The notes beneath the pieces are model-generated. The model was not told the DNA's origin and searched no databases. It saw only the letters and a program-made list of their open reading frames with translations. A stretch of DNA of 64,000 bases from Pirellulaceae bacterium (GTDB lineage Bacteria > Planctomycetota > Planctomycetia > Pirellulales > Pirellulaceae): NCBI GenBank assembly GCA_023382975.1, contig JAHDXO010000010.1, forward strand, positions 109,690 through 173,689. Reading direction: 5' to 3'. Of the stretch, positions 27,511 to 37,000 are shown piece after piece. The translations under genes and the position numbers were made by a program. How positions within the stretch are numbered: position 1 is the first letter of the stretch; each line of letters starts with the position of its first letter.

Positions 27511-27595
27511 TTGTAGGGCGGAGTTTGCTCCGCCCAAGCGGATTGTTGTAGGGTGGAGTTTACTCCGCCCAAGCGGACTGAAGGCCGCTCTACAA
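27511..27595. repeat. tandem palindromic repeat (TTGTAG...CTACAA type)
   Basis: Two direct copies of a roughly 32-bp unit begin at 27511 and 27546. Each starts TTGTAGGG and holds a GGAGTTTxCTCC hairpin followed by AAGCGGA. The second copy continues into a second hairpin (AGCGG...CCGCT) and ends CTACAA at 27595, so the full element has 6-bp TTGTAG/CTACAA ends; the first copy is truncated. It lies in the 334-bp gap between the GH-A hydrolase and the SEC-C gene. Nothing else was recognised in that gap. Confidence 0.8.
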
Positions 27596-27769
27596 CCCAA
27601 TTGCGGAGTTATTCTTGGACAAGTGACAATCGAACGGCGGGTCCAACTCGTTCGACACGGGCCGCCGGAACTCGCCGTGCGACCGGCAGCCTCTCCGACT
27701 CAATAGACCGAATCTGGCACTGACCGATGAAGACGCCAGGAAACCACTTTCCATCAGACGAGGATGAAC

Positions 27770-28987
27770 ATGTCGGATCTTATCAACCGAGCAAAAAGGG
27801 CAATAACGCTGGCCAACGATCTCTCGCTGCCGAAATGGCAGCGGCCGGAACGGGCACTGGAAGCGTTTTCAGGTCTTGACCTTTCTGAGCTTTGCGACGA
27901 TGTGCAAGAGCAATTCGAATCAGGTCTGGCCGGCGTGAATCAAGTACTGGCTCGATACTCCTTGAAGGAAGGAGACGACTTCCGGAACATCAGCGAGGTT
28001 GATTTACAGCAGATTCTTGATCTGGTCGATCGAGCGGCGTCGAACGCCATCGAAGCGGAATTGGATCGAATCGTCAGTGAACTCGACGCCGGTGTGAATA
28101 AGTTGCCCGTGGAGGGAATTCTGGAGACTCGCGAACATCGCGATCTGATGATTCCGAAACTGATCGAGATGCTTCGAGACGATACTGCCGCCGCGCGACT
28201 GGGAGACTTGCCGGAGGGCAACTCGCACTTCTTTGCCATTTTCCTGTTGACGGAGTTTCAGGCGGACGAGGCGTTTCCCGTCATCCTGGAAGCGTTCTCG
28301 TTGCCCGGCGAGTTGCCATTCGATCTGTTTGGCGATGCGGTGACGTCGATCCTGGCGCAAATTCTCGCCCAGTTCGCTGGGAATCGTCCCGAGGTGATGG
28401 ATGCCATGATTCGCAATCCTGAGCTGAATGAATACGTGCGTTGGGAGGCAGCCCAAGCCTACGTCCATCTAGTGCGCGACAACCTTATGACGCGGGATGA
28501 TGCCGTCGAGCGGTTGAGGCAACACTTGTGTTGGGCGGTGGCCGAGCGGGACATGGAGATCACCGGTTGCCTGATAAGTGTCTTGACTTCGTTTGCGCCC
28601 CGAGAAGCGATGGCGGACATCGAGGAAGCCTACCGTCTTGATCTGGTCGAGACCTTTATGATCGATCTTAAAACGGTCAAAGACAGCAGTGTCGAGGGCG
28701 ACGAGCGAGTACGTAAAGAACTTGCACGATGTTCCGAAACCGGCATCAAGGACACGATCGAAGAACTAAAGCACTGGGCTGCGTTCACGGAGAAACCGGC
28801 GCCGCGGCCCACGCCCCTGCCCCCGCTCGTATCACGCCCTGATTTCGCAGCGATTCTGGAGCCGAACAAACGGGTGGAGACTGTGTTGTCGAAGGACGGT
28901 CCACGTGTCGGACGCAATGCCCCCTGCCCGTGCGGCAGTGGGAAAAAGTTCAAGAAGTGCTGCGGCTCTCGCACGCAACCGGATTAG
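27770..28987 (+). CDS. DUF1186-like helical protein with C-terminal SEC-C zinc motif
   Basis: A 405-residue soluble protein. The N-terminal about 330 residues are helical, HEAT-like repeats (for example [39 protein letters not shown]), matching DUF1186-type proteins. A Pro-rich linker ([12 protein letters not shown]) leads to a SEC-C motif, [18 protein letters not shown], which binds one zinc as in SecA's C-terminus and in many stand-alone proteins. SEC-C domains often mediate protein contacts, for example with ribosome or SecB-type partners; the role here is unknown. The ATG at 27770 has AGGA five bases upstream; an ATG at 27764 would add two residues. Local G+C is lower than in its neighbours. 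Confidence 0.82.
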   Translation: MSDLINRAKRAITLANDLSLPKWQRPERALEAFSGLDLSELCDDVQEQFESGLAGVNQVLARYSLKEGDDFRNISEVDLQQILDLVDRAASNAIEAELDRIVSELDAGVNKLPVEGILETREHRDLMIPKLIEMLRDDTAAARLGDLPEGNSHFFAIFLLTEFQADEAFPVILEAFSLPGELPFDLFGDAVTSILAQILAQFAGNRPEVMDAMIRNPELNEYVRWEAAQAYVHLVRDNLMTRDDAVERLRQHLCWAVAERDMEITGCLISVLTSFAPREAMADIEEAYRLDLVETFMIDLKTVKDSSVEGDERVRKELARCSETGIKDTIEELKHWAAFTEKPAPRPTPLPPLVSRPDFAAILEPNKRVETVLSKDGPRVGRNAPCPCGSGKKFKKCCGSRTQPD

Positions 28988-29096
28988 CGCCGCGGAGAAG
29001 AAAGATGTCCATCCCAAATTTTCGCGCCGTTCCGCATTTCCGCGACTTAGCGATTGAGTCCCGGCGGCGAATCGTACTGAGCGAGGCTTCCTGACC

Positions 29097-29999
29097 ATGC
29101 GCGACGATTGTCCTCCGCCCGATGCACCGACAACCGTGGCGAGTCTGCCCGGCGTAGCCCCGCCTGGGCGAGCCTCCAACAATGGCCGTCGCGTCTTCTT
29201 GGCCATCGTTGCCGTACACGGAGGACTGTCGCTGGCGACCGGCTTGGCGGGACGAATCATGGCCGACGCTGGGCCGGCCCGTCAGTGGCTGTTCGTGGCT
29301 GTTCTCCTGGGACTTCCCTTTAGCCAAGTCTACTTAATGGCATTTTGGGTCGCTTTCAGTCAACGTCGCCTCGCGGTTCGCGTGCTGGTTGGCGCAGTGC
29401 TCGTCGTCTCGTCTTGGTTCTTCGTTTTTGGGTTGATCGGCGAGGACATGCCCGGCGATCCTTGGGTGCCAGGCATCGCGATGCTTGTCCAATTCACGGC
29501 GGGCACCGTCTTATTGGGAGGAGTGCGCGCGGCAGCACGGTTGCGTCTGGCAAAGCTCTCCAACGAGAACGCTGCGGTACCAGCGGGACCGCTCCAATTC
29601 GGCATTCGTCACCTGCTGATCACCACCGCCCTCGTTTCCGTTGTCTTGGCAATTGCACGAGTGACTCTGCCAAACCTGACGATCGCCGGAGGCGAGTTGA
29701 TGGCGTTCCTGTTGTTTCTCGCCTGCAATCTTGTTCTCTTCTTCCCGCTGTCGCTTGCGATGCTTATCCAGCGAGGTTGCGGCTGGGCAATCGTCGCCTC
29801 GGCTATCTGGACCATTTGCCTCACGCCGGTCGAGTGGATGGCGTTTCATGCCTGTGGATACGACGACCCGGAGACCCGTTTCTGGTGGTCGGTGAACGGT
29901 GTCCTCTGGGGTTCCTTGGCGATCAGTCTGCTCATGGCCCGTTTCGCCGGCTGGCGTCTGGTACGTTTTCCTTCCTCTCGCTCCGCCATAGCGAAGTGA
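29097..29999 (+). CDS. membrane protein of unknown function
   Basis: A 300-residue protein with about seven hydrophobic segments (for example VFLAIVAVHGGLSLATGLAG, QWLFVAVLLGLPFSQVYLM, LVVSSWFFVFGLIG, LMAFLLFLACNLVLFFPLSL). A motif common in planctomycete membrane proteins, LQFGIRHLLITTALVSVVLA, lies near residue 165. A polar N-terminal tail (about 30 residues) precedes the first segment. I cannot assign a function. It is convergent with asd, with 119 bp between stops, and starts 109 bp after the SEC-C gene on the same strand. Confidence 0.75.
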   Translation: MRDDCPPPDAPTTVASLPGVAPPGRASNNGRRVFLAIVAVHGGLSLATGLAGRIMADAGPARQWLFVAVLLGLPFSQVYLMAFWVAFSQRRLAVRVLVGAVLVVSSWFFVFGLIGEDMPGDPWVPGIAMLVQFTAGTVLLGGVRAAARLRLAKLSNENAAVPAGPLQFGIRHLLITTALVSVVLAIARVTLPNLTIAGGELMAFLLFLACNLVLFFPLSLAMLIQRGCGWAIVASAIWTICLTPVEWMAFHACGYDDPETRFWWSVNGVLWGSLAISLLMARFAGWRLVRFPSSRSAIAK

Positions 30000-30118
30000 C
30001 CGAACCGGACACCACCGGAACCGCGTGTGCCCTGACTCTGCCTCGACTTCCGGGGCGGTCTCGCCGACGGCCCAAGGTGCGGTCGTACGAGGTTGAACCG
30101 GCGCGACTGGAAACGGCG

Positions 30119-31195
30119 CTAGCCCAGTCGGCCTTCGGCGTGGAGTAGTTCAGCGATCAAGACCGCGCCGCCGGCAGCGCCGCGCACCGTGTTGTGGCTG
30201 AGCGCGACGAATTTGTAGTCAAACAGGTTGTCCTCGCGCAAGCGACCCAATGCGACCGCCATCCCGGCCCCCAGGTCGCGATCCAATTTCGTCTGCGGCC
30301 GATTGTCTTCGCCGAAATACTGCAAGAACGGTTTGGGAGCGGAAGGCAGTTCGAGCGCTTGCGGCTTCCCGGCGAAAGCCGCCCAACGTTCGAGGATCAG
30401 ATCGGCCGGCGGTTTCTTCTCGAAGCTGACCGAGACGGCGGCCATGTGTCCGTCGGAGACCGGCACGCGGATACACTGAGCCGACATGACCGGTCCGTCG
30501 GCCGGCACGATTTGGCCGTTTTGGACGCTTCCCCAGATCTTCAGCGGCTCGCGCACGCTCTTGTCTTCTTCACCGCCGATGTACGGGATGATGTTGTCGA
30601 CCATCTCGGGCCATGTGGCCAGCGTCTTGCCCGCCCCAGAGACCGCTTGATAGGTGCAGACGACGGCTCGAGTCGGCCGGTGATCGGCCAGCGCATGAAA
30701 CGCAGGGACGTAAGGCTGGATCGAGCAGTTCGGCTTGACCACCACAAACCCGCGGCTGGTGCCCAAACGCCGTCGCTGAGCCTCGATGACGTCCAGGTGC
30801 TCGGGATTGATCTCCGGCATGATCATCGGCACGTCAGGCGTCCAGCGATGGGCCGAATTGTTCGACACCACCGGGCACTCGTGTTTCGCATAGGCATCCT
30901 CCACGTCGCGGATGGCCTGCTTGTCCATGTCCAGTGCGCTGAACACGAAGGCGACTTCCTGACTGAGCGAATCGACCGCCTGCACGTCGACCACGGTCAG
31001 GTCGGCGACCTTCGCCGGGATGTCGGCCGGCATGGCCCAGCGTCCCGCCACGGCGTCGGCATACGTCTTGCCCGCCGAACGCGGACTGGCCGCGACCGCG
31101 ACCACTTCGAACCAGGGATGATCGCCCAACAAATGCACAAACCGCTGGCCCACCATCCCGGTGGCACCTAGAATCCCGACACGCATCTTTTCCAT
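30119..31195 (-). CDS. asd: aspartate-semialdehyde dehydrogenase
   Basis: A 358-residue cytoplasmic enzyme reducing aspartyl phosphate to aspartate semialdehyde for lysine (diaminopimelate), threonine and methionine synthesis. The N-terminal Rossmann motif is GILGATGMVGQRFV. The catalytic Cys157 lies in VVVKPNCSIQPYVPA and the acid/base His250 in RVPVSDGHMAAV. The active-site context (KPNCSIQ rather than the N-C-S/T-T pattern of enteric enzymes) and insert pattern fit the archaeal/fungal-type Asd subfamily, which also occurs in several bacterial phyla. The ATG at 31195 has GGAG nine bases upstream; an internal ATG three codons later is possible. No lysine-pathway neighbours are present. Confidence 0.95.
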   Translation of the reverse strand: MEKMRVGILGATGMVGQRFVHLLGDHPWFEVVAVAASPRSAGKTYADAVAGRWAMPADIPAKVADLTVVDVQAVDSLSQEVAFVFSALDMDKQAIRDVEDAYAKHECPVVSNNSAHRWTPDVPMIMPEINPEHLDVIEAQRRRLGTSRGFVVVKPNCSIQPYVPAFHALADHRPTRAVVCTYQAVSGAGKTLATWPEMVDNIIPYIGGEEDKSVREPLKIWGSVQNGQIVPADGPVMSAQCIRVPVSDGHMAAVSVSFEKKPPADLILERWAAFAGKPQALELPSAPKPFLQYFGEDNRPQTKLDRDLGAGMAVALGRLREDNLFDYKFVALSHNTVRGAAGGAVLIAELLHAEGRLG

Positions 31196-31427
31196 CGCTT
31201 TTCGCTCCGCCTTCGTTCGATTTTCAAATCACACTCTCCGCTTCGCTCGACCTCGTTTCCCGCGTCGAACCGAACCGCGAACATCCCGGGACGCAGGGCG
31301 AGACCGCGAGCACTTGGGCCGAAATTCTAATCACTGATCGGCAGCGCGTCCAGTTACAGGCAGATTTTCCCCCGATTCTGCCGGGGACCAAAGCACCTCG
31401 GACAAATCCAGTCCTTGCGGCCTACTA

Positions 31428-32117
31428 CTACGAGTCCGTTGCCGGTTTTCCGATTGACTTATCGGTCGGTTGCATGAACTCGGGCGTGGTGACTCCCATC
31501 GACACGTAGATGCTGATGAAGTTGTCGACCGACATGGCGACCGGCTTGACCTGATCCACGGGAACGAACAGCAATCCGCCCCCGAAGGGAATCGGCGCGG
31601 TCGGGATGATCACGACGTAATAATCCTGCCCGTCGATCTGCAAGGGGTCGGGCGAAGGCATCAAGGCCAGGACGCCCGGTCCCTGGCGGCCGCCGAAATA
31701 GCAGAACACGACGCTCATCGCTTTCAGTTCGGTTTCCTCTTTGTGTTCGAACATGCCGACCAGTTGTTTCAAGCTGCCGTACAGGCTGCCGATCACCGGG
31801 ACGCGGCGGATCAGGTGGTCGAGCAGGCGATGATAGAGGCGTTTTGCGCCCAATTCGACCAGCAATCCCAAACCGAACAGCGCGACCAGCACGACGATCC
31901 AGCCGGTCGCGTAGGCCACGATGCCGTCCGAACCGAATTTCAGTCCGAGAGCGGCCAGCGTGCGGCCGACGAACGTCGCTGGCCCAAGATAGTCGGTCAG
32001 GAACGTCGCCACCCAAACGACGATGGCGGCGGTCAGCACCAGCGGCAGGATCGCCAGCAAACCCGCGACGAAGTACGCGACGAGGCGGCGCCATCCGAGA
32101 GTAATCCACTTCAGCAT
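31428..32117 (-). CDS. DUF502 family membrane protein
   Basis: A 229-residue protein with two clear transmembrane segments, LVAYFVAGLLAILPLVLTAA (about 12-38) and IVVLVALFGLGLLVELG (about 74-90), followed by a soluble domain. DUF502 hallmarks are VPVIGSLYGSLKQLV, PFGGGLLFVPVDQVKP and MSVDNFISIYVSMGVTTP. Homologues occur widely in Gram-negative bacteria and plants (LIKE COV proteins, linked to trafficking and vascular development), but the bacterial role is not settled. The protein ends in a short polar tail. It lies 232 bp upstream of asd on the same strand; no clear operon signal was seen. Confidence 0.88.
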   Translation of the reverse strand: MLKWITLGWRRLVAYFVAGLLAILPLVLTAAIVVWVATFLTDYLGPATFVGRTLAALGLKFGSDGIVAYATGWIVVLVALFGLGLLVELGAKRLYHRLLDHLIRRVPVIGSLYGSLKQLVGMFEHKEETELKAMSVVFCYFGGRQGPGVLALMPSPDPLQIDGQDYYVVIIPTAPIPFGGGLLFVPVDQVKPVAMSVDNFISIYVSMGVTTPEFMQPTDKSIGKPATDS

Positions 32118-32234
32118 TTCGGGCTCGCTAGAAAATCGGTGCGGTTTCCGCGGACAAAGACTTGCTTCCGCCGATCGGCAGTAGTCACTCCAGCGAATTC
32201 TACCGCGTCGGGCGCGCAGCTTCTACGGAGGTTC

Positions 32235-32564
32235 CCGCGCGGGACCGGGTGGGCAACGCGACGACGTTCGACTTCATTGATTTGGGCGAGGACAGCGTGC
32301 CCGACGCGCTTTCCGAGATGGTCGAACCGGGCGGGCGGACCAAGACGTTCGCGTACAGCAGCGGACAGTTGCAGACGAGCACGGATTTCGCCGGACGTGT
32401 CACGGCGATGACTTACGCAACTCGCAAGAAAAAAGCTACCGGATTTGCAAGTAGCGGTAGCTCATTTCTTGCGAGTTGCCTACGACGGGGCGGGGCGGCT
32501 GACGACGGTCACCCGGCCGGATCCGGTCTTCCAGGCCGAGACCTTTCGCTGGAGCGACGACTAG
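32235..32564 (+). pseudogene. RHS/YD-repeat protein remnant, interrupted
   Basis: The translated stretch contains typical YD-repeat language: DRVGNATTFDFIDLGEDSVP, MVEPGGRTKTFAYSSGQL and TDFAGRVTAMTY. The frame is broken after MTY by a 64-bp insertion (32417-32480). It then resumes as YDGAGRLTTVTRP and ends in FRWSDD before a stop at 32562-32564. RHS proteins are normally over a thousand residues, so this is a short fragment without start, core or toxin tip. It lies between DUF502 and an oxidoreductase gene. It may be the debris of a lost RHS locus. Confidence 0.8.
32417..32480. mobile_element. 64-bp palindromic insertion (MITE-like) in the RHS remnant
   Basis: The insert has 15-bp perfect terminal inverted repeats, GCAACTCGCAAGAAA at 32417-32431 and its complement at 32465-32479. 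Inside is a second 8-bp stem, AGCTACCG/CGGTAGCT, so the whole unit folds into one long hairpin. TAC occurs on both sides (32414-32416 and 32481-32483) as a likely 3-bp target duplication. Removing the insert plus one TAC restores the YD motif MTYDGAGRL. It encodes no protein and would need a transposase in trans. Confidence 0.8.
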
Positions 32565-32624
32565 TGTCAAATGTTCTTCGCCGTTCTTCAATCCTCTGTA
32601 TCCACACACCCTAGGAGCAATCCG

Positions 32625-33992
32625 ATGAGTCAGACGACCAACCAAACGGCATCGCGCCGCGAATTCTTGAAGGACACGGGGCGCATTGCCGCGGCGACTT
32701 CGCTGGCTGCGGCAGCCGGCGCCTCGCGCGTCCATGCGGCGCAGGACAGCACGATCCAAGTGGCCTTGATCGGCTGCGGCGGCCGCGGCACGGGCGCAGC
32801 GCAAAACGCCCTGTCGGTCAAGAACGGTCCGATCAAGCTGGTCGCGCTGGCCGACGTGTTCGAGAACCGTTTGAAAGCCAGTTACGGGGCGTTGTCGCAG
32901 CGGTTCCCCGATCAGTTCGACGTTCCGGAAGAGCGTCAGTTTCTCGGCTTCGACGGCTATAAGAAAGCCATCGATTGCCTGAAGCCCGGCGACGTCGCGA
33001 TCTTCGCCACGCCGCCCGCGTTCCGCTGGGTCCATTTCTCCTACGCGATCGACAAGGGCGTTAACGTCTTCATGGAGAAGCCGGTCACGGTCGACGGTCC
33101 GACGACCAAGCGGATGCTGGAACTGGCCGCGAAGTCGGTCGAGAAGAACCTGAAATGCGGAGTCGGCCTGATGGTGCGGCACTGCAAGGGGCGCCAGGAG
33201 TTGTTCAACCGCATCCAGGACGGCGAGATCGGCGATCTAACCGCGCTGCGCGCGTACCGCATGAGCGGCCGGTCCGCCGCCGTCGGCCTGCCGCCGGAGG
33301 GCATGAGCCATCTGATGTACCAGATCCAGCGCTTCCACAGCTTCATCTGGGCCAGCGGTGGTGTGTACAGCGACTACTACATCCACCAGATCGACGAGTG
33401 CTCGTGGATGAAGAACGCCTGGCCCGTCGAGGCCGCTGCGCTGGGCGGACGCCACTACCGCGAAGGCTACGTGGATCAGAATCTGGACACGTATTCGGTC
33501 GAGTACACGTATCCCGACGGAGCCAAGCTGTTCTACTACGGCCGCAACATCACCGGCTGCCACAACGAATTCGCCAGTTACGCCCATGGCACGAAAGGTT
33601 GCGCGATCATCTCGACCCGGTCGCACCATCCGGGCCGAGTCCGCACGTTCAGCGGCCAGAAATTCGAGGAAGCCAACCGGCTGTGGGGACCGCCGGAAGA
33701 ACCGAGTCCCTACCAGTTGGAATGGGACGATCTGGTCGCGGCGATCCGTGAAGACAAACCGTACAACGAAGTCGAACGCGGGGCGATCGCCAGTCTGGTG
33801 ACGTCGATGGGCCGCATGGCTGCTCACACCGGCCGCATCATCACGTACGACGAGATGCTGAACTGCGAGCACGAGATGGCGCCGATGGTCGACCGGTTTA
33901 CCGCCGACTCCGAAGCGCCGCTGCTGGTGAACGCCAACGGGATCTACCCCATCCCGCAACCCGGCATCATCACCAACCGGGAATACGCCTGA
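32625..33992 (+). CDS. Tat-exported Gfo/Idh/MocA family oxidoreductase (copy 2)
   Basis: A 455-residue protein. A Tat signal (SRREFLKDTGRIAAATSLAA) is followed by the NAD(P)-binding domain with QVALIGCGGRGTGAAQNAL, LVALADVFENRLK and VFMEKPVTVDGPTTK (EKP motif intact). The C-terminal domain contains GGVYSDYYIHQIDECSWMKN, YTYPDGAKLFYYGRN and EDKPYNEVERGAIASLV. AGGAG lies eight bases before the ATG at 32625. It is very similar in layout to the copy at 51767 (shared GRGTGAAQNAL, MADVF/LADVF, RFxDQxDVPxERQF), which suggests a duplication. It precedes a large beta-helix protein by 37 bp, a pairing that fits exported polysaccharide processing. Confidence 0.92.
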   Translation: MSQTTNQTASRREFLKDTGRIAAATSLAAAAGASRVHAAQDSTIQVALIGCGGRGTGAAQNALSVKNGPIKLVALADVFENRLKASYGALSQRFPDQFDVPEERQFLGFDGYKKAIDCLKPGDVAIFATPPAFRWVHFSYAIDKGVNVFMEKPVTVDGPTTKRMLELAAKSVEKNLKCGVGLMVRHCKGRQELFNRIQDGEIGDLTALRAYRMSGRSAAVGLPPEGMSHLMYQIQRFHSFIWASGGVYSDYYIHQIDECSWMKNAWPVEAAALGGRHYREGYVDQNLDTYSVEYTYPDGAKLFYYGRNITGCHNEFASYAHGTKGCAIISTRSHHPGRVRTFSGQKFEEANRLWGPPEEPSPYQLEWDDLVAAIREDKPYNEVERGAIASLVTSMGRMAAHTGRIITYDEMLNCEHEMAPMVDRFTADSEAPLLVNANGIYPIPQPGIITNREYA

Positions 33993-34029
33993 TCTCGTCC
34001 GCGACTGCGGCAAAGAAGAGGACTCTGCG

Positions 34030-37000
34030 ATGCGAAACCATGCCGTGCGATTTGTGGCCTGTTGGATTTCCGCGCTGACCGTGTTTGGGCTGGTGCTATC
34101 AAGCTTCGGCCAAGAGGCGGGCGAACCGAGGATCGCACCGGCACCGGGCATCCATGCATTGGAGCCGGTACCGTTTGGGGGGCGGGTGTTGTACGTGGAT
34201 CCGGGCGGGGACGACGCTTGGTCGGGAACGCTCGCGGCGCCGAACACGGGGCGGACGGACGGGCCGGTGGCGACGGTCGTTCAGGCACAGCAGATCGCCC
34301 GAGGCGTCAACGCCGAAGGGATCACGGCGCCGATCATCGTGCTCTTGCGCGAGGGCACATATTGGCAGAATCGGCCGCTGGTCTTCACGCCGGAGGACTC
34401 GGGCACGGAGGCGTGTCCGGTCGCCTACGCGGCCTACCCGGGCGAACGTCCGGTGGTGAGTGGCGGTCTGCCGATTTCCGGCTGGAAGCAAGACGGACAT
34501 CTATGGCGGACCAACGTTCCGCCAGCATGCACGGGCGCCGTTGGCCGTTTCAACCAGTTGTTCGTCAACGGCCAGCGGCGTACCCGCGCCCGCACCCCGA
34601 ACCGGGGCGAATTTTTCCGCACCGACGGACCGACGGTGGCAGGCGGAAACCGCAGCTTCTATTTCCACGACGACGACCTTCGGGAGTGGAACCGTCTGCA
34701 GGACGCGATCGTCGTTGTCTACCATTCGTGGGAAACGTCGATTCACCACATCCGCTCGGTCGACACCGAGTCGCGCAGCGTCCTGCTGCGCGAACCCGCG
34801 CCCTGGCCGATGGGCCGTTGGCAGCGGCAACAGCGGTACTTTGTCGAGAACGTGTTCGAGGCCTTGGATGAACCGGGCGAATGGTATCTCGACCCGGGCG
34901 CGGGCACGCTCTACTACTACCCGCTGCCGGGCGAAACGCCGGAGACGGTGGACGCAGTCGCTCCGGTCGTCACTTCAACACTGGTCGAGATCCACGGCGA
35001 TCCGGCCAAGGAGCAGTACGTCGAACATCTGCATTTCCGCGGCATCGCCTTTCGCCACAGCAACTCGAATCTGTTTCGGCTGCGCAATCCGGGGCAGGGC
35101 GAAATCTACCAACCGGGACTAATCCACGCCCAGGGGCTGCGTCACGCGAGCATCGTGGATTGCGAGATTGCCCACACGGGAGCCCACGGCATCTGGTTGG
35201 CATCCGGCTGTACCGACAACCTTGTCCAACGCTGTCATCTCCGCGACTTGGGCGGCGGAGGCGTCTATCTTGGCGGCGGCTGGGGAATCCACGATCAGTT
35301 CCCGGCCGGGAGCAACACGGTCGACAACAACCTGATCCACGACGGATCGCACATGTTTCGCGGGGCCCACGGCGTCTGGATCGGCCGAAGCTCGCACAAC
35401 ACGGTGACGCACAACGAGATCTCGAATTTCGATTACACGGGCATCTCCTGCGGTTGGTCGTGGGGCTTCCAGCCGAGCAGCGCCAACCATAACATCCTGG
35501 ACTTTAACTACATCCACCATTTGGGCAACGGGGACGGATTGGGCGACATGGGCGCGATCTACACGCTCGGCGTGTCGCCGGGGACCACCGTGCGCCACAA
35601 TCACATCCACGATGTATACAACTATGCACATGTCTCCCACGGCTCGGGCATCTATCCCGACGAGGGCAGTACGGGCATCCTGATCGAGAACAACGTGGTG
35701 TACCGCGTCCGCAACAGCCCGCTGTTCATGCACTATGGCATGGAGTGCATCGTCCGCAACAACGTTCTCGCGCTGGGCGATGCGGGCCAACTCCGCCGCT
35801 CGCGCGAAGATGTGCGCTGCCATTACATCGCGGAACGGAACATCGTCTACGGTGGCGCGAACACGCGGATGCTGGACGGTCCATGGAAGAATGGAGACTG
35901 GCAGATCGGACGCAACGTGTATTGGAGCACAGGCGGCGAACCGACCTTCGCGGGCATGGATTTCACGGCCTGGCAGGAGCATGGCAAGGACCAGGGCTCC
36001 ATCGTGGCCGACCCGCGTTTCGTCGATCCGGAACGATACGACTTCCGATTGCAGCCCGATTCGCCCGCGCTGCGACTGGGCTTCCAGCCGATCGACGTCG
36101 AGCAGTCCGGACTGTACGGCGATCCGCGGTGGGTCGCGCTGCCGAAGAACTATCCCAACCGGGAACGCAACGAGATTCCGCCGCCGGTCGAAGTCCCGCT
36201 GGTCATCAACTTCGACTTCGAGGCGGACGAGCCGAATGCCGAACCACTCGACGGCAGCATCGTCAAGGGCGAGAACGGCGCGGCGGTACTGGTTTCGGCG
36301 GATGCGGCGAGCGGTGGCACTCGGAGCCTGAAGTTCATCGACGCCCCGGATCAGCGTTACGGTTGGACGCCGCATGTCTACTATCAACGCACGTATGCCG
36401 AGGGTAAGGTCAAGCTGGTGTGGGACATGCTGAACAGCGCCGAGGCCCCCGCCAGCTTCTTCATCGAGGCACGCCAAATCGAAACCGGGGCGCCGTATCG
36501 CGTCGGCCCCACGGTCTGGGTGTCGCCGGACGGTGCAGTGACTGCCAGCGGACTGCCGGTGGGCACCATGCCGCTTGGCCAGTGGGTGAATGTGTCGATC
36601 GAGATTGCGCTGGGCGCCGAGACGTCGGGGACCTATCGCTTGACCCTCTCCGTGCCGGGACGCGAGCCCGTCGTCAGGGAAATCCCGTACCGGAGCGAGG
36701 GCTTTCGCCGCATCGATTGGTTGGGCATCTGCAGCAACAGCCAGACGGCCACGATGTTCTGCATCGACAATTTGAAACTGGGCACCGAGGAAGAACTCGC
36801 CCAACCGCCCAAACGCCGTCCAGCGCGTTCTGCGGCCCGCGCACGCCGAATGCCCGCCGAACCACCGAACGACCAGCAGCTTGTCGGGCATTGGGCGTTT
36901 GCCGAAGACAATGACTACGTCGTGAAAGATCAATCGGGCTACGGCAACGACGGCGAGGTGTGGGCGAGGCTCGCCACCGGCGCATTCGGCACGGCGCTGC

